From Acidobacteriota bacterium (GTDB taxonomy: Bacteria; Acidobacteriota; Vicinamibacteria; Vicinamibacterales; UBA2999), in assembly GCA_030697165.1 (NCBI GenBank), contig JAUYQQ010000004.1, positions 269,390 through 333,389 on the forward strand: 64,000 nt of DNA, written 5' to 3'. How positions within the stretch are numbered: the first letter of the stretch is position 1; every line of letters starts with the position of its first letter. This document shows positions 18,714 through 30,911 of this stretch, piece by piece. The notes under the pieces were generated by a model, which had not been told where the DNA came from, made no database searches, and was given only the letters and a program-made list of their open reading frames with translations. Made by a program: the position numbers and the translations under genes.

Positions 18714-19937
<1,224 letters not shown>

Positions 19938-19959
19938 TCGAGACCAGAGGAAAACGCGC

Positions 19960-22734
19960 TTGTCCACTGTCAGGATTTACAAGGTCGCAGAGCTGCTGAA
20001 CACTACCTCGGTCGAGGTGTTGGCGCTGCTCAAGAAGGCCCACGGCATCGAGCTCAAGAGCGCGTCGAGCACGCTCGAGGAGATCGTCGCGCGGCAGTTC
20101 GTGGATCGTCTCGCCAAGCAGCGCAACATCACGCTGCCCAAAGGGGACATCTTCTCGGAGCAGGCTACGCAGGCCGTGAAGACCGCCGCCAAGTCGAAGG
20201 CCACCGGCGGCAAGAAAGGCGTTGCGGCGCCCGAGCCGGCCAAGCCGGCCGTGCCGACGCTGGCTCCGCCGCGCCTGATCAAGAAGGCCAAGCCCGCCGA
20301 CGCGCCGGTCGAGGACCATCACGTCGAGGCCCCGGCGGTCGAGATGCCGGCGCCGCCGCATTCGGGAACACTGCCACCGCCCGTCGTCGAGCCCGAGCCG
20401 GTGATTGCCGCCGCCGCGCCCGAGCCGGTGATCGAAGCGCCCGCGCCCGTATCCGAACCGGAACCCGCGCCGGCCGCCGAGCCCGAGCCGGCGATCGCGG
20501 CCGCCCCGGCCGAGGCGCCCACGCCCGCTCGCCAGGAAGCGCGGTTCGTCCCGCCAAGCATCAGGCTGCGCGTCGAAGAACCCGGCAAGGCGCCGCCGAG
20601 CGCGCCGCCTCTGCAGCCCAAGCGTCAGCTCGTGCCGCAGCCGCCCCGCGTGGCAGCGGGTGCGCCCAAGGCGCCACTGCCCGCGGCCACCGGCAATCTC
20701 GCCCGCCCGGCCGGCCAGCGTCCGGCCTACGGACCGCAGCGTCCGGTCAGCAACACCGCCGCCATGCTTGGCGGACCGCGGCCGCTGCCGTCGCAACCGG
20801 TGCGCCCCAGCACGGGGCTGCCGCCGCGGCCCGGCATGCCAGGCATGCGTCCCGGGGGTTATCGTCCCCAGTATCAGCAGCGCCCGACGGGCCGCACCTC
20901 GTCGCAGCGCCGTGACGCCGCGCGCCCACAGGCGCCGGCGCCGGTGGTGCCGCCTCCGCCCATCACGCGCACCATCACCTTCTCTGAAGGCATGACGGTG
21001 AAGGACCTGGCGGATCGTCTCGAGATCCGCGTCAAGGACGCGCTCAAGGCGCTGCTCGATCGCCGCCTGATGATGACCATCAACTCGGCCATCGACCTCG
21101 ACACCGCCAAGATGCTCGCCGCCAGCTTCGGTGCCGAGATCCAGACCCGCAGCTTCGAGCAGGAAATCATCGAAGAGAGCGACAAGACCGCCAACCCTGA
21201 AGACCTGGTCACCCGCTGGCCGGTCGTCACCATCATGGGTCACGTCGATCACGGCAAGACGACGCTGCTCGACGCGATTCGTACGACTCGGGTCGCCGAA
21301 CGCGAAGCCGGCGGCATCACCCAGCACATCGGCGCCTATCTCGTCAGCGCCGGCGAGAAGACCGGCAAGCAGATCGTGTTCCTCGACACCCCCGGCCACT
21401 CGGCCTTCACCATGATGCGCGCCCGCGGCGCCAAGGTGACCGACGTGGTGGTGCTGGTGGTGGCGGCCGACGATGGCGTCATGCCGCAGACCCGGGAAGC
21501 GATCGACCACGCCGTGGCCGCGAACGTGAAGATCATCGTCGCGGTCAACAAGATCGACAAGCCGGGGGCGAACCCGGAAACGGTCAAGCGCCAGCTCACC
21601 GAACTCGGACTGATGCCCGAAGACTGGGGCGGCAGCACCGTGTTCGTCGAGGTCTCGGCCAAGAAGAAACAGAACCTCGAAGGCCTGCTGGAAATGATCC
21701 TGCTGGTCACCGAAATCGACGACCTCAAGGCCAACCCCAAGCGCAGCGCGATTGGCACCGTGCTCGAAACCAAGCTCGATCGCGGCCGCGGCCCGGTGGC
21801 CACCGTGCTGGTGCAGGACGGCACGCTGCGCGTCGGCGACAACGTCATCGCCGGCCCCGTGGTCGGCAAGGTCCGCGCCCTGATCGACGACCGCGGCCGC
21901 AGCATCAAGGTGGCCGGGCCGTCCACGCCGGTCGAACTGCTCGGCCTCGAATCGCTGCCCTCACCGGGCGACTCGTTCCAGATGGTCGCCGACCCGGCCA
22001 AGGCGCGGCAGATTGCCACGTTCCGCCAGGGCCAGGCCAAGGAAAAGTCCCTCGGCGCGAAGGGCTCGCGCATGACCCTCGAATCGCTGCAGGCGTCGCT
22101 GGCCGAGGGCGGCGCGAAGGAACTGGCGCTGATCATCAAGGCCGACGTGCAGGGTTCGGCCGAAGTGCTAGCCGACACGCTGGTCAAGCTGACCGACGAG
22201 AAGACCAAGATCAAGATCATCCACTCGGGCGTCGGCGCCATCAACGAGTCGGACGTGCTGCTGGCCTCGGCCTCGAGCGCCATCGTGATCGGCTTCAACG
22301 TGAAGCCGGATCGCAACGCCGCCGACGTCGCGGACCGCGAGAAAGTGGACATTCGCTACCACACGGTCATCTACCACGTCACCGACGAGATCAAGCTGGC
22401 CATGGCCGGCCTGCTCGACCCGACGTTCAAGGAAGCGCGCATCGGCGCCGCGACCGTGCGCGAAACCTTCAAGGTGCCGAAGATCGGCACCATCGCCGGC
22501 TGCATGGTCAACGAGGGCGTGATCAAGCGCTCGGGCGACGCGCAGGCGCGCCTGCTCCGCGACAACGTCGAGCTGTGGACCGGCAAGATTGCCTCGCTCA
22601 AGCGCTTCAAGGACGATGTCGGCGAAGTGAAGACCGGCTTCGAGTGCGGGATCGGCCTGCAGGGCTACAACGACCTCAAGGTCGGCGACGTGATCGAAGT
22701 GTTCCACATGGAGCGCGTGGCGCAGGCGGTGTAG
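19960..22734 (+). CDS. infB: Translation initiation factor IF-2
   Basis: The 924-residue GTPase places initiator tRNA on the 30S subunit. An IF2-N segment ([20 protein letters not shown]) opens the protein. A very long Ala/Pro-rich linker (about residues 85-330) is a low-complexity spacer. The G domain has [21 protein letters not shown] and NKIDKPGA. Domains II-IV end with the C1/C2 region ([20 protein letters not shown]). The start is TTG 19960, with AGAGGA 9 nt upstream. It follows nusA by 22 bp, the usual order. Confidence 0.96.
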   Translation: MSTVRIYKVAELLNTTSVEVLALLKKAHGIELKSASSTLEEIVARQFVDRLAKQRNITLPKGDIFSEQATQAVKTAAKSKATGGKKGVAAPEPAKPAVPTLAPPRLIKKAKPADAPVEDHHVEAPAVEMPAPPHSGTLPPPVVEPEPVIAAAAPEPVIEAPAPVSEPEPAPAAEPEPAIAAAPAEAPTPARQEARFVPPSIRLRVEEPGKAPPSAPPLQPKRQLVPQPPRVAAGAPKAPLPAATGNLARPAGQRPAYGPQRPVSNTAAMLGGPRPLPSQPVRPSTGLPPRPGMPGMRPGGYRPQYQQRPTGRTSSQRRDAARPQAPAPVVPPPPITRTITFSEGMTVKDLADRLEIRVKDALKALLDRRLMMTINSAIDLDTAKMLAASFGAEIQTRSFEQEIIEESDKTANPEDLVTRWPVVTIMGHVDHGKTTLLDAIRTTRVAEREAGGITQHIGAYLVSAGEKTGKQIVFLDTPGHSAFTMMRARGAKVTDVVVLVVAADDGVMPQTREAIDHAVAANVKIIVAVNKIDKPGANPETVKRQLTELGLMPEDWGGSTVFVEVSAKKKQNLEGLLEMILLVTEIDDLKANPKRSAIGTVLETKLDRGRGPVATVLVQDGTLRVGDNVIAGPVVGKVRALIDDRGRSIKVAGPSTPVELLGLESLPSPGDSFQMVADPAKARQIATFRQGQAKEKSLGAKGSRMTLESLQASLAEGGAKELALIIKADVQGSAEVLADTLVKLTDEKTKIKIIHSGVGAINESDVLLASASSAIVIGFNVKPDRNAADVADREKVDIRYHTVIYHVTDEIKLAMAGLLDPTFKEARIGAATVRETFKVPKIGTIAGCMVNEGVIKRSGDAQARLLRDNVELWTGKIASLKRFKDDVGEVKTGFECGIGLQGYNDLKVGDVIEVFHMERVAQAV

Positions 22735-22735
22735 C

Positions 22736-23197
22736 TTGGCGCTGACCCACCGCGTCGAGCGCATTCAAGAGCAGGTCCGCGAGGAAGTGAGCCAGATGCT
22801 GGCCACTGAGGTGCGGGATCCCGGCGTCGGCCTGGTCACGGTCACCCGCGCCAAGGTGACCGGCGACCTGTCGCTGGCAAGGATCTACTGGACCATCATC
22901 GGCGACGCCGCCGAGCGCAAGAAAACTATCAAGGCGCTCGAGCGCGCCACCGGGTTCGTCCGCCACTTGCTGGCCGAACGGCTGTCGCTGCGGCGCGTCC
23001 CCGAAGTGAAGTTCATCTACGACGAATCGGTCGCGGCCCAGTCGCGCATCGAAGAGATCATCCAGGAAATTCACGCCGAAGACGCGGCGCGCGCCGTGGA
23101 CGCGCCGGCCCCGGCGGACATTCCCGCCGACACGACCAAGCCCGCCGAAGCTCGCGATCAAGCCGCCGAGCGAAGGCTGGGAGACGAGCCCAAGTAA
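22736..23197 (+). CDS. rbfA: Ribosome-binding factor A
   Basis: The 153-residue KH-type protein binds the 30S subunit near helix 44 and acts late in 16S maturation. It shows HRVERIQEQVREEVSQML, a DPGVGLVTVTRAKVTGDL strand region, and LSLRRVPEVKFIYDES, all typical of RbfA. A 45-residue Ala/Pro/Glu tail follows. The start is TTG 22736, one nucleotide after the infB TAG, so translation is coupled. Confidence 0.93.
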   Translation: MALTHRVERIQEQVREEVSQMLATEVRDPGVGLVTVTRAKVTGDLSLARIYWTIIGDAAERKKTIKALERATGFVRHLLAERLSLRRVPEVKFIYDESVAAQSRIEEIIQEIHAEDAARAVDAPAPADIPADTTKPAEARDQAAERRLGDEPK

Positions 23198-23205
23198 ACC
23201 AGGTC

Positions 23206-23775
23206 ATGGCGAAACGCGCGACCGTCCGGCGCAGCCGTGACTATATGGTCTGGGTCGACTGTGAGATGACGGGACTCGAGCCGTCACGCCACGTGATCGT
23301 CGAGATCGCCACCATCATTACCGACTTCGATCTCAACCTCGTCGCCCGTGGGCCCGAGCTGGCCATTAGCGCGAGCGCGGCGCAACTGCGAGCAATGGAC
23401 CCGTGGCCGCGCAAGACGCACAAGGCCAGCGGCCTGCTCGATCGCATGGCGAGCGAGGGCGTGACACTGGCCGAGGCCGAACGGCAGACCCTGCGGTTCG
23501 TCCGCAAGCACTGCTATGCCGGGACGGCGCCGCTCTGCGGCAACTCCGTGTGGCAGGACAAGCGCTTTCTCACGAAGTACATGCCCGCCTTCCAGAACTT
23601 CCTGCACTACCGCATCGTCGACGTAAGTTCGGTCAAGCAGCTCGTCGCGCACTGGTGTCCGGACAAGGTCTACACGCCGGTCAAGACCGAGACGCATCGC
23701 GCGCTGGCCGACATCGAAGAGTCGATTGCGGAGCTCGCCTCCTACAAGCAGCTATTCTCGAGACGCCGGGGATGA
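23206..23775 (+). CDS. orn: Oligoribonuclease (DEDDh exonuclease)
   Basis: The 189-residue 3'-5' exonuclease degrades RNA dinucleotides and other very short RNAs, including pGpG from c-di-GMP turnover. The DEDDh motifs are all present: VDCEMTGLE (Exo I), CGNSVWQDKRF (Exo II) and HRALADIEESI (Exo III with the catalytic His). It lies between rbfA and truB, where many bacteria carry the unrelated DHH nanoRNase NrnA. Its last residues (SRRRG) and stop are encoded by the left arm of the GACGCCGGG hairpin that continues into truB. Confidence 0.94.
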   Translation: MAKRATVRRSRDYMVWVDCEMTGLEPSRHVIVEIATIITDFDLNLVARGPELAISASAAQLRAMDPWPRKTHKASGLLDRMASEGVTLAEAERQTLRFVRKHCYAGTAPLCGNSVWQDKRFLTKYMPAFQNFLHYRIVDVSSVKQLVAHWCPDKVYTPVKTETHRALADIEESIAELASYKQLFSRRRG

Positions 23776-23815
23776 TGTTCGGCTGATGTCGGAACGACAA
23801 TTACACCCGGCGTCT
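23761..23815. repeat. GACGCCGGG hairpin family, copy 2, spanning the orn end and truB start
   Basis: Arms AGACGCCGGG (23761-23770) and CCCGGCGTCT (23806-23815) form a 10-bp stem. The right arm matches the arm of copy 1 further inward (ACACCCGGCGTCTTTT, AATTAC). The interior holds the orn stop and truB ATG, so the element encodes the end of one protein and the start of another. Confidence 0.8.
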
Positions 23816-24718
23816 TTTCCAGACGGCGTGCTGGTCGTTGACAAGCCGCAGGGTCCCACCTCGCACGATGTGGTGACGCTGGCGCGCCGCGCCCTCGGCG
23901 TATCGCGCATCGGACATACCGGGACGCTCGACCCCATGGCCACTGGCGTGCTGCCGCTCGTGATCGGCCGCGCCACGCGGCTGGCGCAGTTCCTGACCGC
24001 CAGCGACAAGGACTACGAAGCGACGGTCGCGTTCGGACGCGCCACCAATACCTACGACGCCATGGGCACGGTGGTGACGACCGCGGCGGAACGGCCGAGC
24101 CGGTCGCAGGTCGAACGCGCGCTGGGCGCGTTCCGCGGCACGTTCGAGCAGACGCCGCCGGCGTTTTCGGCGAAGAACATCGCCGGGGAGCGGTCGTACG
24201 AAATCGCGCGCAAGGCCAAGGACGGCGTGGTCGTGCTGCCCAAGGCGGTGACCGTGACCGTTCGCGAACTCGACCTGGTGTCGTTCGCGGGAGAGACTGC
24301 CGTGCTGCACATGCGGGTCACGGCCGGCTTCTACGTCCGCTCGCTGGCCCATGACCTGGGAGCTGCGCTCGGCATGGGGGGCGTGCTGGTGGGCCTGCGG
24401 CGAACGCGGTCGGGCGAGTTCGGCCTCGATGCCGCCGTGCCGCTGGCCGAGGTCCTGAAGGCCGACCGTGAGGCCCTGGCAACCCGGCTCCTGCCCTTTA
24501 GCGCCCTGTTGCCGGAATTGCCCATGGTGACACTGCGGGGCCTGGAACACCTCGACCGGGTCAAGAACGGGGTGGAAATCGCTCCGGGCGACCTCGTGGC
24601 GCCGCTCAACACGGCTCCGGAGCTGGTTCGCGTCATGGGCGCCGATGGGACTCTGGTGGCGCTGGCGAAAGCCGGCAAAACCCCAGGGTTTCTGCACGCT
24701 TCGATTGTTCTGACGTAG
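23786..24718 (+). CDS. truB: tRNA pseudouridine-55 synthase
   Basis: The 310-residue enzyme converts U55 to pseudouridine in the T-arm of tRNAs. The catalytic motif is [12 protein letters not shown], with the Asp of HTGTLDP as nucleophile. [17 protein letters not shown] near the N-terminus and [20 protein letters not shown] later are diagnostic. The start ATG 23786 gives the expected length; an in-frame extension back into orn is rejected. The first 12 residues come from the GACGCCGGG hairpin that bridges orn and truB. Confidence 0.94.
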   Translation: MSERQLHPASFPDGVLVVDKPQGPTSHDVVTLARRALGVSRIGHTGTLDPMATGVLPLVIGRATRLAQFLTASDKDYEATVAFGRATNTYDAMGTVVTTAAERPSRSQVERALGAFRGTFEQTPPAFSAKNIAGERSYEIARKAKDGVVVLPKAVTVTVRELDLVSFAGETAVLHMRVTAGFYVRSLAHDLGAALGMGGVLVGLRRTRSGEFGLDAAVPLAEVLKADREALATRLLPFSALLPELPMVTLRGLEHLDRVKNGVEIAPGDLVAPLNTAPELVRVMGADGTLVALAKAGKTPGFLHASIVLT

Positions 24719-24722
24719 GGCG

Positions 24723-24758
24723 GGTGGGGCTGGTGGGGCCGGTGGGGCCGGTGGGGCC
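24723..24758. repeat. 9-bp GGTGGGGCC tandem repeat after truB
   Basis: Four 9-bp units (GGTGGGGCT then three GGTGGGGCC) follow the truB stop. A looser CTACCAGCC-type repeat follows to about 24828. Different sequence but same 9-bp period as the AGGCACC arrays. Between truB and rpsO I see no gene. Confidence 0.85.
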
Positions 24759-24840
24759 GGTAAAACTCCCCTACCTGCCTGACCAGCCCTACGCCGCCCT
24801 ACCAGCCCGACGCCGCCCTACCAGCCAAGGTCCTTTCGGG

Positions 24841-24877
24841 GTAACATATCGAGGTTACAGGCGATGCTGTTATCGCC
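24841..24877 (+). promoter_or_regulatory. Structured leader upstream of rpsO
   Basis: Two adjacent small hairpins are visible: GTAAC-8 nt-GTTAC (24841-24858) and GGCGAT-6 nt-ATCGCC (24860-24877). They sit 60-96 nt before the rpsO start. S15 represses its own mRNA through leader structures in several bacteria, so autoregulation is plausible but not shown. Confidence 0.4.
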
Positions 24878-24936
24878 ACATACGGCGGCTTGGTAGACCC
24901 GTGATGGGCTACTCGGCTGTGCGTGGAGGTTACGAC

Positions 24937-25206
24937 GTGGGAATGACGAAAGACAAGAAGTCCGCCATCATTGGCGACTTCAAGAAGCACGATACCGACA
25001 CCGGCTCACCCGAAGTTCAGGTCGCAATCCTCAGCGATCGCATCACCTACCTGACGGAACATTTCAAGACACACGGGAAGGACCACCACTCCCGCCGCGG
25101 ATTGCTCAAGCTCGTGGGCCAGCGCCGCCGGCTGCTCGATTACCTGAAGAGCAAGGATACGGCGCGCTACGCAGAGGTCATCAAGCGCCTCGGCATCCGC
25201 AAGTAA
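24937..25206 (+). CDS. rpsO: Small ribosomal subunit protein S15
   Basis: The 89-residue primary 30S binding protein has the S15 signature: [40 protein letters not shown] and VIKRLGIRK at the end. Two in-frame starts compete, GTG 24937 and ATG 24943. The GGAGG at 24925-24929 is 7 nt from the GTG but 13 nt from the ATG, so I take the GTG. It precedes pnp by 36 bp, the usual rpsO-pnp order. Confidence 0.94.
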   Translation: MGMTKDKKSAIIGDFKKHDTDTGSPEVQVAILSDRITYLTEHFKTHGKDHHSRRGLLKLVGQRRRLLDYLKSKDTARYAEVIKRLGIRK

Positions 25207-25242
25207 CCGGGACTGGTTCCCATCATTTTAGGCGGTTCAGTT

Positions 25243-27447
<2,205 letters not shown>

Positions 27448-27456
27448 CTCTTACGG

Positions 27457-27623
27457 ATCCCGACGGGAGGACACCTCTCGTCGGGATCGCACTTCTTGCT
27501 TGCCTCGCCGAAGCGCGCAAGCGCGAAGGCCGGACGGGAGGGCACCTCTCGTCGGGAACACTCCCGACAAGCAACTCCCTCCCGACAAGTAGCTCCCTCC
27601 CGACAAGTGATGCCCTCCCGGCA
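27457..27623. repeat. Repeat-rich spacer after pnp with a partial composite palindrome
   Basis: The 187-bp gap between pnp and vapC is made almost only of repeats. A hairpin GATCCCGAC-n-GTCGGGATC covers 27457-27488. Its core is duplicated (GACGGGAGG-n-CACCTCTCGTCGGGA) at 27532-27557. At 27561-27623 CTCCCTCCCGACAAG-type units recur three times. Positions 27503-27534 hold CGCCGAAGC-n-GCGAAGGC, the right half of the composite palindrome family. No gene seen. The first hairpin could end pnp transcription, but it lacks a T-run. Confidence 0.75.
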
Positions 27624-27634
27624 GTATCAATCCG

Positions 27635-28084
27635 CTACGGTTCGATCACGTGGAGCAGCTCCGCCGTGCCGCCGCGGACGGCTTTTACGGGAATGGTCCG
27701 ATCGAAGGTCGCCAACCGTCCGCCCTGCTTCCTGGCCAGGCCGAGCAGGTAGACATCGGTGACCTGCCGATGGCCGCCGATGAACTGCGGCGCGAAGAGC
27801 GTGACGTCGGCCAGCGACACGGAATCGGGCCAGGAGCGGTGAGCCTTGTCACGGCAGAACCGCGCGAGGCCGGCAACCACGTCAGCTGGACGAACCAGCA
27901 CCTCGTCTGACGGTTGCTGGCAGGCCACCCGAATGAACCCGTTCTCGGTCAGCGGGCAGGTCGCCCACCCCTCGTGTCGATGATCGGCGAACCAATTGTG
28001 CGCCGCGTCGTGGTGGATATGGTCGGGAAAAAAGAGCGCCACCAGCACGTTCACGTCGAGCAGTGAGACGCGCGCCGTGGCCAT
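27635..28084 (-). CDS. vapC: VapC-type PIN-domain toxin ribonuclease
   Basis: The 149-residue PIN-domain protein has the expected acidic residues: D10 in SLLDVNVL, E47 in LTENGF, an Asp in VTDVYLLGLA and one in ATFDRT. VapC toxins are Mg-dependent endoribonucleases that cut tRNA or rRNA when not bound by VapB. It starts 4 bp after the stop of the antitoxin gene, so the pair is one operon. The target RNA is unknown. Confidence 0.9.
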   Translation of the reverse strand: MATARVSLLDVNVLVALFFPDHIHHDAAHNWFADHRHEGWATCPLTENGFIRVACQQPSDEVLVRPADVVAGLARFCRDKAHRSWPDSVSLADVTLFAPQFIGGHRQVTDVYLLGLARKQGGRLATFDRTIPVKAVRGGTAELLHVIEP

Positions 28085-28088
28085 GGTG

Positions 28089-28310
28089 CTACTCGTCGCG
28101 CAGCCGATTGACGGCCGCCATCGTCAGCGGCGGCGACCCGGCCTTGCGCCCGAGCAACGGCACGCCGTTGCGCACCTTCGCTGTCGTGGTCGAGGCGAGC
28201 GCCTTGCGAACCAGTTCCGACACCACCTGGCCGGCCGAAATTCCACGGGCGGCGCCAATCTCTTTCGCCGCCTGCAATACGTCCAGTTCGAGATCCAGGG
28301 TCGTCCTCAT
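28089..28310 (-). CDS. vapB: VapB-type ribbon-helix-helix antitoxin
   Basis: The 73-residue protein starts MRTTLDLELDVLQAAKEIGA, a ribbon-helix-helix strand and helix that would dimerise and bind DNA. The second helix is ISAGQVVSELVRKAL. The last 30 residues (VRNGVPLLGR and following) are the likely VapC-binding tail. It precedes vapC. Three CATCACG heptamers lie just upstream of its start and may be the operator. Confidence 0.85.
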   Translation of the reverse strand: MRTTLDLELDVLQAAKEIGAARGISAGQVVSELVRKALASTTTAKVRNGVPLLGRKAGSPPLTMAAVNRLRDE

Positions 28311-28318
28311 GCATCAAT

Positions 28319-28339
28319 CATCACGCATCACGCATCACG
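28319..28339. repeat. Three CATCACG heptamers upstream of vapB
   Basis: CATCACG occurs three times in tandem, starting 9 bp from the vapB start and about 30 bp before the cupredoxin -10. It is either an operator for VapB or one more slippage array. Both readings remain open. Confidence 0.6.
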
Positions 28340-28367
28340 CGGTCAAGGACCCGTTCGGTTGAGCCGC

Positions 28368-28373
28368 TACAAT
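28368..28373 (+). promoter_or_regulatory. Candidate -10 for the cupredoxin-like gene
   Basis: TACAAT ends 6 nt before ATG 28380, which predicts a leaderless mRNA. No clear -35. Confidence 0.5.
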
Positions 28374-28379
28374 GGGAAC

Positions 28380-28739
28380 ATGTTGCGAAGAGGGGCCATG
28401 GTCGCCACCGGCATTGCTCTCGCCGTCGTCCTGGCGGGCGCGCAGGAGCAGGCGCCCAACCGGCGCGAGTTCACCATCGTTGCGAAGGACCACGTCTTCA
28501 CGCCCAACAAGCTGGAAGTGTCACAGGACGACCTGGTCAAGATCACGCTGAAAAGCGAGGACCGCCCCACCAGCTTCGCGATCGACGCCTACCGCATCGT
28601 CAAGCGCGCCGGCGGCGGCTTGTCGACGACGTTCGAGTTCCGCGCCGACCGGGCGGGCACCTTCACGTTCTACTGCAACCTGACCAAGGATCCGGGCTGC
28701 GAGGACATGACGGGCACGCTGGTCGTCAAGGCGCGATAA
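28380..28739 (+). CDS. Exported cupredoxin-fold protein lacking the usual copper histidines
   Basis: The 119-residue product has a signal peptide (AMVATGIALAVVLAGAQ) and one cupredoxin-like domain (FTIVAKDHVFTPNKLEVSQD, TFTFYCNLTKDPGCEDMTG). In copper proteins of this type the two His ligands lie in an xHxF motif after the second strand and in the C-x-x-x-x-H-x-x-x-M loop. Here those positions read TSFAID and PGCEDM. Only the Cys and Met are retained, with a second Cys in place of the expected His. So it may bind no type 1 copper, or bind metal through two Cys. The TAA stop is part of the following hairpin. Confidence 0.78.
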   Translation: MLRRGAMVATGIALAVVLAGAQEQAPNRREFTIVAKDHVFTPNKLEVSQDDLVKITLKSEDRPTSFAIDAYRIVKRAGGGLSTTFEFRADRAGTFTFYCNLTKDPGCEDMTGTLVVKAR

Positions 28740-28789
28740 GACGCCGGGTTGATTTTCGCGCGCGCCGAGGAAAATCAACCCGGCGTCTT
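28738..28789. terminator. Bidirectional terminator, GACGCCGGG hairpin family copy 3
   Basis: A perfect 20-bp stem (28738-28757 with 28770-28789) with a 12-nt loop. Both flanking genes end in it: the plus-strand TAA shares its first bases and the minus-strand TAA starts at its last base. It should end transcription in both directions, although the T-runs are short. Confidence 0.88.
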
Positions 28790-29736
28790 TATTTCCTGGG
28801 GAACTTGTCGGGATTGTCGGTGAAGAGCGCGTCCACACCGAGCGTGTAGAGGTAGTGGTGCATCTCGGCCGTCACGTCCTTGAACGTGCCGGTGTCGGAC
28901 GAGCGGAAGGTGTAGGGTGTGACCGACATGCCCTCGGCGTGCGCCCACTTCACGAAGTCTGGGTTCTTCAGCACGATTTGCTTCGCCGGGCCGAAGCCCT
29001 GCACGATGCCCTTCCAGGCCTTGACCTGCGCCGCGGTTTGGAACCCCTCGGCATTGCCGAGCAGCAGGGCCACCGGCACGCCGATCTTGATTTCGGCCAG
29101 CCGCCGCGCAGTGTCCTGCCCGAACGTCTGCAGGATGACCGGCGTCTTCGGGTCCGCCTTGGGCCCGCGCAGGCCGTGCTTGTCGAGCGCAGCCGCCACC
29201 AGCTCCTCGAACTTCACGTTGCGGCCGGCGTAAATCTCCGGGGTCTTCAACTCTGGGAAAATCCCAGCCTTGCCGCGAATGGCGGCAATGGCTTCGTCAA
29301 AGGTCGGGACCTTTTCGCCGGCAAACTTCTTGTCGAACCACGAACCGGCGTCGAGGGTCTTGATCTCGGCCAGGGTGAAGTCGTTGGCCAGCCACGCCTT
29401 TCGGGTCTTGCCCTCGATGGTGTGGGTGCTGACGCGGTCGGGGAACAGCTCTTCGACGTTGGTGGTTCGCTCGAGGCTGGCATCGTGCAGGCAGATCAGC
29501 ACGCCGTCTTTGGTGACGGCCAGGTCCTGCTCGACGTAGTCAGCCCCCTGCTCGATGGCCAGGCGGTAGGCGGTCAGGGTGTGTTCCGGGGCGTAGGCCG
29601 AAGCGCCGCGGTGCGCGACCGACGTCTTCTTCGTATACTGCGCCGAGCCGGTCGCGGTCATGAGCAGGGTGATGACTCCGAGGGCGATTATCCGGCTAAA
29701 GCCGGACTCCACAGGCGCAAAAAACCTAGACTGCAT
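28789..29736 (-). CDS. glpQ: Exported glycerophosphodiester phosphodiesterase
   Basis: The 315-residue protein hydrolyses glycerophosphodiesters to glycerol 3-phosphate and an alcohol. The catalytic motif is VAHRGASAYAPEHTL, with HDASLERTTN and YVEQDLAVTKDG carrying the metal ligands. The N-terminus is a signal peptide (RIIALGVITLLMTATGSAQ). The residues just before it, ESGFSR, are encoded by the TCCGGCTAAAGCCGGA palindrome at 29691-29706. The start overlaps the end of the upstream M48 gene by 11 bp, so the two are cotranscribed. It ends at a shared terminator with the cupredoxin gene. Confidence 0.92.
   Translation of the reverse strand: MQSRFFAPVESGFSRIIALGVITLLMTATGSAQYTKKTSVAHRGASAYAPEHTLTAYRLAIEQGADYVEQDLAVTKDGVLICLHDASLERTTNVEELFPDRVSTHTIEGKTRKAWLANDFTLAEIKTLDAGSWFDKKFAGEKVPTFDEAIAAIRGKAGIFPELKTPEIYAGRNVKFEELVAAALDKHGLRGPKADPKTPVILQTFGQDTARRLAEIKIGVPVALLLGNAEGFQTAAQVKAWKGIVQGFGPAKQIVLKNPDFVKWAHAEGMSVTPYTFRSSDTGTFKDVTAEMHHYLYTLGVDALFTDNPDKFPRK
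29691..29706. repeat. TCCGGCTTTAGCCGGA palindrome inside the glpQ signal region
   Basis: Perfect 6-bp stem with a 4-nt centre (minus strand TCCGGCTTTAGCCGGA). Identical core to the palindrome at the nadB end (59643-59658) and close to the pair at 57669 and 57698. Confidence 0.85.
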
Positions 29737-30862
29737 TCTGATCTCCTCGAGCGAACGCCCGCGCCGCCTCGATGCGCTCGCGGATGGGCGGGTGGGAATA
29801 GAAGATCCACCGCACCAGCGCGGATGGATACTCCTCTGCCAGATTCTGCTGCGACAGCCGCTTCATCGCCGTGACGAACGCGTCAACATTGCGTGTCGTG
29901 TCGAGGGCGTAACGGTCGGCCGCCCGTTCCTGGGCCCGCGACAGGGCGTTGACGAGCGGCAACATCAGGAACGACCAGGCGCCGGCCACCAGCATCAGCA
30001 GCGGCAGCGCCGCCGGATCCGACAGGCCGCGAAACCCGGCCGGGTCGGCGACGCGCCGCAACACCAGGTCGGCCACGAAGAAGCCGCCGAACAGCAACAA
30101 CGTTTGGACGGCGATCCCCCGCCACAAGTCGCGATGCACATGGTGCGCCAGCTCGTGAGCGAGAATGACCTCGATCTCGTCCTCGGAATAGTCCGCCAGC
30201 AGCGTGTCGGACACGAGGATCCGGCGTGTCTGCCCCATGCCGGCCAGTGCCGCGTTGGCCTTCTTCGTGTGGCCGCTCAGCACCCACTCGAACACGCCGA
30301 CGACATCCGTGCGAGCCCTTTCGGCCAGGGCCAGCAGCCGCGCCGCGAGCGCCGGCTGCTCGAGCGGCTTGAACTTGTAGAACATCGGCAGCAACACCAC
30401 CGGCGCAAGCCGCGCCAGCACCACGACCCCGGCTGCGAATACGACCGCCGACATCCACCACCAGTGATCCGGCCAGTTGCGCAAGGCGCTGAACACGACC
30501 GACGAGCCAAGCACGGCCACGCCGGTGCCGAGCAGCACGCCCTTGCCCTGGTCCGACAGCCAGTGACCGGTGGACTGCGTGGACAAGCCGTATTCGTGCT
30601 CGAGCCGGTACCCTTGATAGAAGGCAAACGGCAACTCGAGCGACTGCAGGATCAGCATCACCAGGACGGTGAGCAGGATCACCATCACCGCATCGTTCAG
30701 GTTTTCAGGGACCCACTGGGAGATGGCGGCGGCGAGTTCGCGCAGGCGGTGGCCGCCACCCGACACCGTGAGCCCGAGCAGCACCAGGCCAGCCGCCGCC
30801 GACCCCAGGAGGTCGGCGCGTCGTCGCAAGCGGTGATAGCGGGTGGCCTTGTCTTCGTTCAC
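29726..30862 (-). CDS. M48 family (Ste24/CAAX-type) membrane zinc metalloprotease
   Basis: The 378-residue protein has four or more hydrophobic spans (MVILLTVLVMLILQSLELPF, VVFAAGVVVLARLAPVVLLP). The zinc site is HELAHH from about residue 236, with the third ligand Glu in AQERAADRYAL. This is the Ste24-like M48 layout seen in prokaryotic CAAX-protease homologues and in HtpX-type quality control. Bacterial members act on membrane proteins rather than prenylated ones. Its end overlaps the start of the glpQ gene. Confidence 0.9.
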   Translation of the reverse strand: MNEDKATRYHRLRRRADLLGSAAAGLVLLGLTVSGGGHRLRELAAAISQWVPENLNDAVMVILLTVLVMLILQSLELPFAFYQGYRLEHEYGLSTQSTGHWLSDQGKGVLLGTGVAVLGSSVVFSALRNWPDHWWWMSAVVFAAGVVVLARLAPVVLLPMFYKFKPLEQPALAARLLALAERARTDVVGVFEWVLSGHTKKANAALAGMGQTRRILVSDTLLADYSEDEIEVILAHELAHHVHRDLWRGIAVQTLLLFGGFFVADLVLRRVADPAGFRGLSDPAALPLLMLVAGAWSFLMLPLVNALSRAQERAADRYALDTTRNVDAFVTAMKRLSQQNLAEEYPSALVRWIFYSHPPIRERIEAARAFARGDQNAV

Positions 30863-30911
30863 TTCAGTGATCGGCGATCAGGGTAACACGGCGATCGGCG
30901 GCGTCTGCGGG

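Noticed and set aside
24841-24936. Possible tRNA or other RNA gene before rpsO
   Set aside because: Only two small hairpins, no cloverleaf, and no T-loop or acceptor pairing.
27635-28310. vapBC as part of a larger defence island
   Set aside because: Neighbours are pnp and a cupredoxin-like gene; no restriction, CBASS, retron or phage gene is nearby.
29660-30886. 408-codon plus-strand frame over the M48 gene
   Set aside because: Complement of a membrane protease gene; composition is His/Arg/Gln-rich and without domain.
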